Part shown: positions 37,901 through 49,994 of the stretch, one piece after another
How the letters are laid out: each line of letters opens with the position of its first letter
How positions within the stretch are numbered: position 1 is the stretch's first letter
Source: Biscogniauxia marginata
Taxonomy: Eukaryota > Ascomycota > Sordariomycetes > Xylariales > Xylariaceae
DNA length: 64,000 bases
Direction of reading: 5' to 3'
Assembly: GCA_022695795.1 (NCBI GenBank)
Contig: MU404095.1
Location: forward strand, 1-64,000
Notes under the pieces: model-generated
The model's input: the letters and a program-made list of their open reading frames with translations, nothing else
The model's database searches: none
Told to the model about the DNA's origin: nothing
Made by a program: the position numbers and the translations under genes

Positions 37901-40900
37901 ACCGATGACGACATAGGCGGCATGCTTGTTGATCACATCATCTAACCGGATGTAGGTCCAACCAAACTTAATGATGTCTTTCCTAGCATCCTGGAGAATG
38001 GCATGATGGTATTTGACTAACATCGCAGACAACTGCAGAACCTCCATCCGGGTGTGGTCAATGCCAGGCTGCGCAAGGTCCTCCTGAGGGTCTCCGAGGT
38101 TGACCTTCCAGATCTTCATGTTGATGGACTCGATGACTGACCTGTCCATCAGTCTCGGACTCTTAAACTGAGCGGACTGAGCGGATTGATTCCAGTGTCG
38201 CATAATATCCATAGCCACGATGGGATTGACAATGTTGCGAAGTAAGAAGCACTTCGTCTTCTGACCCACATTCTTGCCCGCATAGATATCGAGACAGCGA
38301 AGAACAACGGACTTCCAATAGTCGATCGAGTCACTACAGATGACATGACTGTAAAGATAGGAGAATACAGATGGGGTAACTCTAAGTTCTTCAGAAGTGA
38401 CAGAATCTATGAGGCTGAAGAGAGGATCTAGATCTCTAGGCTTTAGCGACAGTGCTTTAGTAAAGATACCCATGAGTTGTTCGGCTGCCTGGTCGGCTGG
38501 AAGCCGCAAGTGAGAAGGTAAAGCATTGGTCCGAAGATGGCGCTCTAGATCCTTGCCGACTTGTTTCAGCCATGCAATCGTTTCCTTCCGATCCATCCAG
38601 CTCTGAGCGCCAGCATGCTGGCTGAGCGAGTCAAGAATATTGATAGTGTTGACGACTGCCACGAACCTCGTTTCTTTGGCAGCGTTCACAATCTGACCAC
38701 ATACTGAGACCAAACCTTCCACGTTAGCAGCGGCATATTCTCTGAGTGGCTTGCTTTCAGGGTGCAGGAGGACCTGAGCTAAGAATCGACCGTATTTGAG
38801 GTCCTCCAATCTATTCAGGAGAAAGTTCCAGACTTCGTTTGGATATCGATTCAAATATCGATATAACGGAGGTCGGAAAGGGCTATGAAGAGTGCGCCGC
38901 AATTTTTCCTCGAGGTCCAGACAGGTGTCAATTAGCCGTTCTTTAAACTGCTCTGCAGCAGGAGGGAGAAGGTGGAATATGTTGAAGACCGCAGCGATAA
39001 CCTTCATCTGATTGTCTTGCTCGAAGAATGTGAACGAGATTCGCTGCAACAGGTTCGGCTCTGCAAGGATCTTGATATGGTCAAGAAGGCGCGCTCCAAT
39101 TTCCACCTTGAAGTACGTTGTCAGAAGTCTCAGTAGTCTTGCAAGGTTGTCTAAACCGTGCGTACTCAGACGCTTGGGATCTTGGAGGTTAGCCAAGACC
39201 GGCCGGAGGCCTTGTTGTAATAGATCCTTAGGCAGTTTGTTAGTTTGAGAAAGAACCGCTTTCAGAGCGTCGTTTGCTGCCTCAATCGTCGGTTTCGATT
39301 CCGAATATAGGCATTTGAAGAAGACTGATACTATCTTAGTCCGAGTAGGGTTATTTTGGCCCTTCTGGAAATCATCAAATCCCATTGCCTTGCTGAGAAT
39401 CTTAATACAAGCCACTCTTAGATTGACGATCGACTCATGCGTCCGGAACTCTGCTGGCTTCCCGGCTAGTGACTCATCCGTTGCATCAGCCAAAGCTAGC
39501 GACTCCATAAGCAACCGATTAAGGTGATCATCGAAAGAGACAAAATCAGCCTTGAGGCTCATGTAGTACGCAATTGCATCGATGTACCCGATCTGAGTCG
39601 AAAACGGCAAGGCACGCAAAGGTTTGGCATATATTGGCTGCAATAAGCGGTCCCTGTGAGGCTCAAGAAGTTCCCAAATTTCTGCCTTTGTGGCGCCGGC
39701 AATAATTTCAAGTGATCGTCTGGCTGTGCCGCGAACATGTTTATTCATGTGCGATAGTTCATCGTTGAATAGCACACAAATCTGGGCAAGACGAGACGGC
39801 TTTGGCTGCGGTTGGCCTGGTTGCGCAGAAGCCGGTAATGCGTCTTCTTTCTTCACGCTCTTCGTTATTCGCGTTAAGAGGGCCTCGAGCGTGACTTGGG
39901 CGGAGCTCCGGGTCTTTTCGGGTAGGTCTTGCGGCATATCCTTGATGACATATATCAAAGCTCTGATGAATTCCATCTGTTTGGCGATGACCCAGGCGTC
40001 TCCAAGGTCCACGTCAGTTAGGAGATATCTGATGCCGAGACTGCCACCGGCTTTCATGTACCATTCTTCCTCATTACATGCATGGCAAAATGTCTTGCTC
40101 AGATGGTTGAAGAACCCGAGACGACCAACATGAGTCTCGGCTCCAAAGATGGTCACGGTAGAGTCATAGACGGCTCGCACAGCCCGAATCGCAGCGTCAC
40201 GGACGTCTGGAAGGTCTGAGGCCAGAGATTCGACAATAGCATCTGCCAGGACACGAGTGTCGATAAAGAGAGGCCCCTCGCCAGCTGTCGGGTCAAATGG
40301 ACTCAGCTCCTTCTTCACATCTATTAGACCACGTCCTACTTCAATGATCGTAAAATGTCGACACAAGTTCATCAAGAACACGTCCGCTTCCTCGCGGAAA
40401 TCAGGCAGTGATTCTGCATACATAATCGCCTTGATAAGTCGCTTCATAATCTCATTCTGCTCATCTTTCTTCACAACAGATCGTTCCCGATCAGATATGT
40501 TGAACGCAGCGAAGTCTGCCGATGGCTTCCGGGCAAGCAGGTCTTGTGCCTGAAGCCTAACAAGCCGCGGAAGATCCTCAGGTAAGTGGTCAATACCGAT
40601 GCGTAATTTCAGCTGGGACTTTATGAACTGCACTGATTGTTTCTTGTAGTATGCATCAAGTTGTTTAACCGTTTCTGCCGACATAGTTTTAGAGGGCTTC
40701 GGGACCTCCATGAGTTTGCGAATTGCAAAGTCAATGCCAAGTTCAGCTGGGAAAGCTCGGTCTCGCTTAGACCCTATGAGGCGGACATCAAAGCTTGACG
40801 GATCATCGGCATACTTCTGATAGTTGACCGGGAGAGTTTCCGTCATAAACTTCCGATTCCTACCGCCCAACTTCCCGAGGATACGCATCGTGGTGTGTGC

Positions 40901-43735
40901 ATGGAAATGGCTATAGGGATGCGGCTTCAGGTGTTCGAACAAAGCGTTCATAAGCTCTTCGATGACTGGCGCCATAATAGGGTCCAGGTAATCTGCTGTG
41001 AGATTATCGACGCATAGTTCAAGAGTACGGAGGCCCTGGCCTACTAGATCCGTCCCAGCCCGAAGTGCTACCACGAGAGGTCTCATCAAAAAGCTCAAAT
41101 GTGGAAGCAAGTTGCTAAGACGAGCCGGAACAGTGAGGCAAAGCTCCACATACAGATCCCGCTCCGCTGGCTTCCGCGCAGCCATAAGTAGATTATTCAG
41201 GACGTCAAGCAGCATTTCGAGCAGGGGTAGGATTTTCTTATAGAGGTGCTCGAACTTCCCGCCACCAATACTCCTGAACAGAGACCGCAGTAGCAGGAAG
41301 TAGTTCATGGGCTCCTCTGCCTTGGTTGAAAGATCTATCGACTTGGTAACGATGTCGACGACATGGGGAAGCAAGACCCCTTCATTCTGGGACGCAAACA
41401 ATGTAACTGCCATGAATGCAAGCTTGAAGAGCCGGAGCAGAATTGAAGATTTCTTGACATCGGCAGATCCCACATCATCAATTCGTTCCATGAGAAACTT
41501 CAGAAGCATCCCACAGAAGCTTGGCGACGTTGCTTCACTTGCTAGGAAGAACTGAGGAATATGTAGGAGCGCGGTATGCTCAAATATCATCTCGTAGAGA
41601 CGTGGAATCTCCTGTTGGAAAACTTCATGAAAGGTAGCAGGATCTATGCAATGGAAGACAGTCGCAAACGTCTCAAGAAGGTCTTTTTCTTCCTTACTAC
41701 TAGATACCATGTAGAAATTGGCCATGTATTCTACAGGGGATGCATATGCCGACTCTGCAGCCGGTTTGTCGATTTCATAATACCGGAAGACATAAGCACC
41801 CTCTCGGAGAAGTTTGACAATCACTTTGACTTCCTCGGCGGAAAACCCATATGATACCTCTTGCCAGTGTGCCGGTGCGTTATGGGGATCGATCTGCAAA
41901 GCAACATTGCAGGTTTTGAGCTGGTAAAAGGTATTTTTAAGCCCGTTCATCAAATTCTTGAATAAGAATTTGTTGTCCGCAACAGGATCAGCGCCGCGGT
42001 CTCGAGGATTTGATGTTTTGATCGGCATTGCCGTGAAGATGTCAGTCTCGTCCCACTCAGGGCGATGCTCTTTGTCCGCCAGATAAGTGTCGGTAAACTG
42101 ATCGCGAGCTTGCTGGGCATAAAGGGCGGAAAGCTTGACAGCATTTGGATATTGTCTATTCATTGCCGCAAACTTGTCACCAATTGCGTTGAGTATCATC
42201 AAAAGGTAATGGCGAGCATCGACCTTATTCTGCATCTTGGCAATGCATTCTGCCATGTTCAACAATAGTTTGGCACTCATTGTTTGGAAACTGGTACCCG
42301 GGAAGTTGTCCTGCAGGTTCCTGGTGTAAACCTCAACAGTTTTTCGAATCTGTTCCGGGGACAGAGACTCGCGAACATGATGTATCAAATCGGCCAGCAT
42401 GCTATACGCTAAAGGTCGCATAGTATCATACACTGTTAGCCCGTCGCCAATCAGTGTTTTCTCCTCCAAGAGCTCGTCAATCTTGGGTAGAAAAATCTTC
42501 CGAAAATTGAAGTTAATAATATGACGGATCGCAACTAAGAGTTCCTTTCGAGCTGCAGACTTCTCCCTCGGGCAGTCCTTGAGTAATCGAACGACGATTT
42601 CCGGCAGCGTGGGTAAGAAGTCTGCAAGCTGACTGGAATATTGGCGTAGCAGATATGCCAAGAAGCTCATCGTCTTCACCTGGGCAGTGATGAACTCGCC
42701 AAATGCCGCTCGATTCTTGATATTTGGGCTCACACCAGAAAATACCGTCCCTCTAGCCTTTGCGTCCACATGGGCTTGTTCCTGGGCTTTCGCCTGGAGA
42801 CACAGCACAGCCTTGATGAGGGGTACGAATCTCTTAACGTTTGCCTGAATAATATTTCGATACGTCTGGAAAACTGAAACAACGATAATCGGGCACTCTG
42901 ACAGGACTTTGAATGATTGCATTCCCTTCAGCAGCGGCCGGCTCTGCTGCTGGAGGTCTTGGCCGAGGTCCGTGACTGAGGCAACCGGCGATCCGGGTCG
43001 AGGCGACTGGAAGTTCGTTTGCGTGCTACCCGGAGTGGACGGTGGGCCGGACGTGTTGGATGGTATGACCGTACTATCTAGCTGTTCCCGCACAACCTTC
43101 TCCATCTGTTCAAAGAGCTCTTGTATCAGATTCAGGAATGGCTGGACTTTCTCGTGCAGGACTTTCGGTTGATGCCGCATGACATCCGAGATGATCTTGA
43201 CACATAACGTGGCGTTGTCCTCATTGTCATTCCGTACCAAATGCATGAGAAGCTCGACTACCTCCACAGCATAGCGCTCGAACGGTTCTGGGGACGTCTG
43301 GTGTGTGGGTAGCCGGTGGAGGATTTCGAGGATGCAATTCCGAAGTTTCTAGTAACAGGGTTGGTTAGACCGATAAGACAGGAAAGCCAGGTGCCCTACC
43401 TGGTCCGGAGATGTGCTTTGGAAAACACATGGTCCGTTTAGGATGTGTATGAACACGGGCATCGCCCGTTCGAGGAAGAGGCCATAGTTGGGCCCATTGG
43501 TGTAATGATCGAGACTATCACGCAGAGTGGTAGCAGCTTCAAGCTTGGACTTCGGCTCTGTTGAAGAAGAAGAAGAAAAATCGTCAGTAGGGATTCTCAT
43601 CGTTGCAGGAGAACACGCGATTGGAAATCCTAGGTTGGCATGGCTATGCAAGTTGCAATAGGATCTTGTAGATGACTTGCCAGTTTCCTGAGTGGTCAAC
43701 CTCTTGACCGCATCGTCAAGCACTGCTGCTGACAT
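31910..43735 (-). CDS. TRA1: Tra1, pseudokinase subunit of SAGA and NuA4
   Basis: A four-exon model of 3,866 aa: 43735-43681, 43557-43400, 43348-32648 and 32596-31910. Tra1 is the very large PIKK-family scaffold that binds transcription activators and brings the SAGA and NuA4 acetyltransferase complexes to promoters in the nucleus. The N-terminus matches the family ([13 protein letters not shown], then [20 protein letters not shown] across intron 2). Long HEAT-type helical repeats follow, then a FAT region, a low-complexity Gln/Ser/Asn/Pro-rich insert (roughly residues 3270-3370), a PI3-kinase-like domain without the usual catalytic motifs, and the exact FATC terminus CDALWMPYL. Intron 1 (43680-43558, 123 nt) has a GC donor (G|GCAAGT) with TACTGAC and CAACAG. 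Intron 3 (32647-32597, 51 nt; GTAAGT...GCTAACCCC...CTCAG) is a multiple of three without stops, so a plain ORF reads through it. The start Met is the first in frame before the conserved helix. Confidence 0.95.
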
Positions 43736-44302
43736 GACTGCGACCCCCGCATATGCGCCGTGCTTGCTACCTGGATATTCATACGAGATGCATCGAATGC
43801 GTGTGGTGTGTCGGTTCGGTTGACTCTGGCTATGGCAGCAGCGGTAGACGAAGGACGGAGGAGCCGAGAGGCGATGCAGTGCAAGAAATGCCAACAACCT
43901 GGGGAGATGGAATGAAATTGAGGGGTATCACAAATGGACGAGAAGACGGCTGTGATGGAAAGTGAAAAAAGGTTGTTGGTGGTGAGTGAGGCTGCGGCTG
44001 CAACTGCTACTAGGCGCATTTGCCATGGATTATTTAAATGATATGGAAAAAGCTCGATGCGCGCGACACGGAAGTGCAAGAGTGAATTGAAGGTGGGCGC
44101 GCCTCTTGCCAACTTGTACATGTACAACGCTAGGATATTCTGTTCTTCCGAGATCTCTAGTCTCTAATTCGCCCAAGCTCAAAAGCTAGCTCGAGCACTG
44201 GCCAATGACTTCAGTACCGCCAAGACTAGACGTCTTATCGATAAGATAGCAGTTCTATTGTGGGGTGAATATTAGAATGGAAGAATTAAGCTACTAAGAT
44301 TA
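43736..44302. other. Upstream region of TRA1
   Basis: Probable promoter side of TRA1. Frames at 43753-44127 overlap the first exon or lie in the leader and have no family signal. No other gene seen. Confidence 0.45.
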
Positions 44303-44536
44303 CGGTTATCCCTCTCAAAAGTTAACGTTTACCAAGACTCTTGGCAACTTTGCTGATAGCTAGCAGCTTAAGGCTTAGTCCGCTAAATGCCTTATATTTA
44401 CAGGTGGGTCATCCATTATGACCTTTATAAACATAAAGGAGCCGACCGCTAAGCTCCTTATAGCCACGATAGTCGCTAGTTATTAACAAAGTTATTAAAA
44501 GTCTTGGTAAATGTCAACTTTTAAGAGGGATAACCG
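44303..44536. mobile_element. MITE-like inverted-repeat element
   Basis: The sequence starting CGGTTATCCCTCT at 44303 is mirrored by AGAGGGATAACCG ending at 44536. Similarity of the two arms continues for about 60 bp (aaagttaacgtttaccaagact against agtcttggtaaatgtcaactt on the other side). The 234-bp length, long imperfect terminal repeats and lack of coding capacity fit a miniature inverted-repeat transposable element. A clear target duplication is not visible. Family unknown. Confidence 0.7.
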
Positions 44537-46541
44537 CAAAAAGGCTTGACTTAAAACATTATATGTGTATGTTTTTAATCTAAACGAGCTAAGGGGAGAA
44601 ACAAATTTATATTTATAGGAATCTTCGCCTTGATGTGTTTATAACTAGGTAGGTACATAACTGGCTTATTCTTTACACGAGGCTCACTATTAACCATTCC
44701 CGGCCACTGATAATGGACATTTCCAAGTATACAGTAAAAGCGGAAAGTTATGATCCACTATCCGCCTTCCAAACAGCCCAGTTTTTCAAACACCATCGAT
44801 CTATCACGAGGAAAGGCTGCGACTGGCTTGCCGCTTACATTCTGAGCAGTCCCATCTTTCCTACATCAATACAGGCGCAACCAGCCATACTGTGACGGCA
44901 ACCGGCTCGTCTAAGCTGGTTCAATTTCGGTCTTACAATTTTCGTCCGACAACATTATCACATGGCTTTGGGGGAAGTGCGACCGCCGTGTATCTTGAGG
45001 CGTTATGCCTAGTGTAGATCAGTTATTTGCTGTATATTATGTACTAATTATATAATGTGATAGGGATATGGAACGAGTTTATTTCTCTGACTAGGTATCT
45101 TCTTGATATAGTTATGCAAAAAAATAAAATAAAATAAATTTGTTGCAGTAGTTAAAACTGGTTATAACACCGGTTGAGACAAGAGGACTATAAATGACCG
45201 TCATGATTATGAACAAGAGATTATGAGGTTTATATCCCTTGGAGGTTTCCCCGCCAAGTATGACTGGGAATTACCAGGCATGTTCTTAAGCTCCGATTCC
45301 ATCTTGACCCGCCCACTCGGAAGGGGTTCATGTTTGTGAAATAGGTGCATACCGAGCTTCATACCCATGCCATGTCGAAAAATCAAGGCGACAAGACTTC
45401 CGACGTGGCCTTGGCTGATTGCCATATCAGGATGGATAAGAGGGATTTCATTAGACCTTGAAATATATTTATTTACTACCTAGTCACGATACAAAAGACA
45501 AAGTGAAAGGGATGCCTAGGCTTACATAACATTGGATTCGTTCATGTCGTCGACGGTCACGTGGGCATCAAGACCATGGATAGACAGCACAACTATAGCG
45601 GTATTGAAGTAGCAGGTGACGATGAACCAGAGGTTGCTAAATAGTTATTGTTATTTTGCGTCCAAAGTCCCGGGAAAAGCAGTTGATAGAAAAAAAGACA
45701 CGTTATGTGCTATGAGAGAGGCGCGTTTAGATCTTAAGAGATTTAAACTGGCTAAATATATTAGTGTCACTCAAAAGCTGGTAAGATGCGGCTGTTAAAT
45801 ACTCAACTGCCTGGAGAATTTCTTGCCCACTCCAACATCGTTATGGAATAAGATCAAGCACATCCTGTGAGAATAAATAAAGTGCAGCTTGTAGAATATC
45901 GTGCGGCTTGTAAATATTGGTATGATTACCTAGGCAGAGTAAAAGGTATAGCACAAGGCCTTTAGTGCGGTTACATATATAAATATCTCATTTCTGTGCC
46001 TTCCCTTGCTGAAAGTCACCATTACAACATGTTACCTAACTGCGGCTTGACATAACAAGAGGAAAAAGGGTGGAGGGGGTGGGGTTCTGCAATGGTTAGG
46101 GTGATGGTGCTCCCCTATTTCTGAGTGCCCTGGAGGCGCATAGGATGAGATGTATCGGGCAGCAGACTGTGTATATATAGGTGGGCAGCAGATTCCCGGA
46201 GGACCTCATGATTGAACTTAGACTCTTAAGTCCCATGATACCAAAAAGAATTGTGAGTTGAATTCGAACTACAGTTCCAAGTTCAGCAGCCCTTGTCACA
46301 CTTATCTCTTAAACCCCGATAGTTGTTTTTCGAACGGACAATTTTCTCCAAGAAGATTTATGAAAAACGTTATTACCCCTGAACTTTACTTCTTGACAAA
46401 GAACATTTCGTTATAATTACTAAATCTTGTTTTAATCAAGGTTAACCACCAAGGTTCATAATATCAATTGATAACACATGACCAAGGAAACATTCCTTTA
46501 TAGGTAGGTAGCTTTAGTGAGCAGTGTTGTTAATGACCAAG
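44537..46541. other. Gene-poor intergenic region
   Basis: Two kilobases with only short frames (44713-44895, 45207-45425, 45616-45798, 46096-46299). None shows a domain, conserved splice structure or signal peptide, so I do not call them. Small hypothetical genes cannot be excluded. Confidence 0.4.
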
Positions 46542-46631
46542 GCTCGGTTGGCTCATTGGGAAGAGCGTTTAAGATGTCTGGAAGTCAGCAGCAGGTCTTA
46601 AAAGAAGGAGGTTCGATTCCTTCACCGAGCA
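46542..46631 (+). tRNA. tRNA-like gene with intron, isotype uncertain
   Basis: The acceptor stem GCTCGGT (46542-46548) pairs with ACCGAGC (46624-46630), with discriminator A at 46631. The D stem is GCTC/GAGC and the T arm is GGAGG-TTCGATT-CCTTC. An A box (TGGCTCATTGG, 46549-46559) and a perfect B box (GGTTCGATTCC, 46610-46620) are present, and a T5 run follows. The anticodon arm is TTTAAGA/TCTTAAA around a 21-base loop, so an intron is needed. With a TTAAG/CTTAA stem the anticodon would be GTC (Asp), but this gives a two-base linker after the D stem, a U at position 37 and an A73, unlike normal tRNA-Asp. It may be a divergent tRNA or a tRNA pseudogene that Pol III can still transcribe. Confidence 0.6.
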
Positions 46632-46632
46632 C

Positions 46633-46637
46633 TTTTT
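46633..46637 (+). terminator. RNA polymerase III terminator of the tRNA-like gene
   Basis: A run of five T directly after the acceptor stem (GAGCACTTTTTC), the standard Pol III stop signal. A second T run follows at about 46644. Confidence 0.6.
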
Positions 46638-46644
46638 CAAACTT

Positions 46645-47150
46645 TTTAAAATAAAATAAAAATTATAACGGCCTAATCATTTATTTATATTACACGTTAA
46701 AATATTTAATATTTAACATAATAAAAATATTCGGGTTTTAAAGTATAAAATTATATATATATTATAAAGGTTAACTAATTATAAGGTAATTAGGTTAATT
46801 ATTATATATAATAAAATTAAAGCCTTAAATTTCACTTTTATAAATGAAATTACTAACCTTTTAAGTTATTAACGTAACGGTATAAAGCATCGTTATAATA
46901 ATATAATAATTTAAATAATGTTTATATTTATATTAATTTTAATATAACTAGTTAATTTATTATAATTATAAAAGTTCATTTATAAGTTTATTTTATTTAT
47001 AAGTTTATAAAAACGTTATAATATATATAACTTTAAAAATAAAACATTTTAATAATTTTAATTTAAATGTAAACTATTTTAAAAATGAGTATATTTATTA
47101 TATAGTTATATATAGTTTAAAACTCATCGTTTTAATTAATGACACCGTGT
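46645..47150. repeat. Small AT-rich RIP'd patch next to the tRNA
   Basis: Base composition switches from normal to almost pure A/T immediately after the tRNA terminator and back again near 47150. It contains a near-palindrome around TTAAATATTTAATATTTAAC at 46700-46730 and the phrase attcgggttttaaagtataaaa, resembling 690-730 of the window. It is probably a degraded fragment of a transposable element inserted beside the tRNA gene. Confidence 0.5.
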
Positions 47151-48118
47151 AACTAAGCGTTTCGAATTAATTTACTTACTCTTTTACCTCATTAAGTTAT
47201 CATTACTCTATCCGCTGATGATTCCACTTCTATTCACCTAGTTACCCAGTCACCCCTTGTTCCTCCAGTGCATCTAGTTAAGTTTGAATCCTCCCCCGTC
47301 TTCGTTTTCGACTGACTAGTCTCTCTCCTGGTCCACCTGTCCCTTTTCCCATCTCCGCGAGTACTCTCCTCTCTTTCGTGTGTCGAGCGGCCCTCCACGC
47401 TATTCAAAACAAAACCTCGATCAGGTAACGAGTGACTATCGGGCATATCCCCAGGGCTGACTGGGACACCTTTCGGGCGCGGCCTACTGTGATGCGTTGA
47501 TTTTCAACGTTTAGTATGTATCGGCTTTACTTGCTGTTAAACTAGTAATATCTCGCAGTGAAGAAATGTACTTGTGGTAAAAGAAGATACGGTAATATTT
47601 AAACCCTAGTACTAGATTAAGAACAAGAATAATATATCCTAATGCATGGTATAGCTCGTATGAGTCGTCCCCAAATTCCGAACTGGGTTGAGGATGGCGG
47701 GCATGAGCTCTGTCTTGATAATTAAATGACTTATACATGTGGATAAGATCCATCTTGGGACTGCTGGTAACGTGAAATCAGCGAGTAGGAAGAATACTAT
47801 GCGTTACAAGACGAGGACTGGGCGAGCGTGGGCGTGGGCAGGTTTCTATGAAGATGTACTGTAGGAGGGAACTAGTAATGTATTGGCGATGTCTAAAGCG
47901 TATGTAGGCTTCAGTTGCCCATAGAGACATACGTCTGGCCTCCGGAGAAGAACTTGGCTCATCCAAAGCCCCTTTTAGGGACGGGCTATCAAATGCTGAA
48001 TCTAACCAACTTTTTCGGCAACATTGCCGCAGCTAGCAACGAACGATCTGTGATATGCATTACCCATCGAGCGCCGGCTTTGTTCTCGACATGACCCGCC
48101 CGCGAAAGAGCCCGAGTC
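47151..48118. other. Intergenic, nothing recognised
   Basis: Short frames on the minus strand (47234-47446, 47511-47753, 47778-47966) lack any recognisable motif. This is the 3' side of the DUF7580-type gene. Confidence 0.45.
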
Positions 48119-49994
48119 TTATATACATAGCTGTTCCATCTTCTCGATGGAGTCCTGGAGCGGACAGACGATGTTGCCGTAGACGGCCTCCTCTAGCTCG
48201 CGCGTGCCGAGGTTTTCGCCCTGTCCAAAGTCGCACCGCAGACACTTGCGGACCATCTCGTCGTACTTGCCGCCCAGCATCGTCTTTCTCTTTGACAACT
48301 GCCGCGCCGCGAGGATGTCGTTGAAGTCGTCGTTGTCGCAGCCAACACCACCAGCACTACTACTACGTAGACGGTCGAGCGTCTCCCAGTGCCCGATCTC
48401 CAGAAGCGCAGCTCCGAGGCTCCACAGGACCTTGTTGTACACGCCGTAGCGATCCTCCGGCGTCATATATTCCGCCACGCCGGCTACCATAAGCGTGTCT
48501 TCTTTCTCCTGCGTAGCAGTGACGCTCTTGGCGGTGGTATTGTTGTCATTGATGGGGGCGTGTACGGGCAGGTGAGAGCGTAGTAGGAAACTACTGTGCC
48601 GAGGTACTAACAGCGAAGGCTCGGAGAGCAGGAGATCAGACGTCTTCCATGAATCACTAAGCCACGGGGTCGAGTGGAACTTCAATACCGCCATGACTGC
48701 TTTGAGAGCGAACCTCATCTGGTACGATCTCGTGAAGCCTTCGGGTTTCGTTGCCATCAAAAGGTCCCGGAGCGTGATGGCTCGGTACTCGCTGAAGGGG
48801 TGAAGCGTCTCTTGAGCTGAGTCAGTACTGGGAGATATGTAGAAGATGTGGCGGCAGCTCTGAGATGTCCGCAGGTAGCCTAAGTACTGTTGTAGCCCGG
48901 CCTGACAGGAATATCCCCGGTAGGCTTTCTCGAGATAAACACATGCGTTCTCTATAGACGATATATTGATAGGATCCGAAGCGAAATGATTTTGGTGCTC
49001 AGCTGAGGAAGTGCAGTCATCCACATTATCATCTGGCATCAGAGACCGGATCTTTTTGCGCTGTTTCGTTACGTCCTCCGAGCTTGCCATTCTCTTCCCC
49101 TTGTCGTGGTATGGATTCTTATGAGATCGCAAACACAGTCGAAGCGTCGTTTCTTGGCCCAGGCTTACACGGATGAGCGTTCTTTTTCCAATAACAAATC
49201 GGGGGCCAATCATACCTCTCGTTAGTAGCTAAGTACGAAAGAACCATATCGAGAGTATTGTTAGAGCCCACTTCGGTTTCTATGCTCAGGGCAGCTGAAT
49301 GCTCTACATGGGCAGTTTCCTTGCACGAGAACGATCCCACGAGAGCACCATACACCTCCTTGGATATTTCTCGGACTTCTTTGATCGAATCCGGCAACAC
49401 CCTACTACTAGACACGGATATTGGACCACGATCGGAGCCTCTCCGAAACTCGTAGATCTGCTGTTTCAGCGACTCGAGGTCCTCGTTGCCCTTCCTGAGG
49501 CGGTCGACTATCTGCTCGTACTTCGACTTTTCAAAGGCGATCTTCAGCGATTTCCGAAGCCTTCGGAATGTAGCTCGGAGAGACTCGTTCTCTCTTCGCT
49601 CAGTGTGTATCATGTCGAAAGCCCGAAGCTCGGTGCTGATCTCCTGTTGGGCCTCCTGCATCATTGTTACCACCGTGCTACACGCTGAGTAGCTTCGGTC
49701 CAGGCTTTCTTCAAGCATGACGTTGAATGCTTCTTCTGCCCATTTATGATGGTCAGTGTCCTTCATGATTTCGTGGGCCTCCTCACAGGTAACCACTAGA
49801 CGCAAGAGGAGCTCGCATTCGTTCAGAAACCTCGTCTCTTGGATTCTGAGCGCGTCTCTGATTGACTGAAGCTCTTTGGTGCTCTTTATGGCCACGGACA
49901 ACCCTTTTCGTACGGCCTGGAAACCTCGGATGACTTCAACCACCACCGGTAGGAGGCCTAGTGTTCCCGAGACGATACCTAGGACTTCAGCCAT
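48119..49994 (-). CDS. DUF7580-type fungal protein (possible STAND/HET-associated family)
   Basis: I start at Met 49994 (MAEVLGIVSGTLGLLPVVVEV), where this family starts, rather than 20 codons upstream. The N-terminus has a hydrophobic helix and then a long helical region (about residues 30-210). The C-terminal part has the DUF7580-like landmarks LHPFSEYRAITLRDLL, LKFHSTPWLSD and SLGAALLEIGHWETL, a region that in relatives recalls a degenerate protein kinase. No function is proven. The reading frame changes near 49213. A 52-nt intron (49215-49164, GTATGA donor, TGTAAG acceptor) would join exons 49994-49216 and 49163-48119 into 607 aa. The acceptor is not the usual YAG and the branch site is weak, so a frameshift that broke the gene is the alternative. 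It is transcribed divergently from the zinc-finger regulator at 50675. Confidence 0.6.

Noticed and set aside
39690..40133. 147-codon plus-strand ORF inside TRA1
   Set aside because: Antisense shadow of the TRA1 coding exon; no independent evidence.
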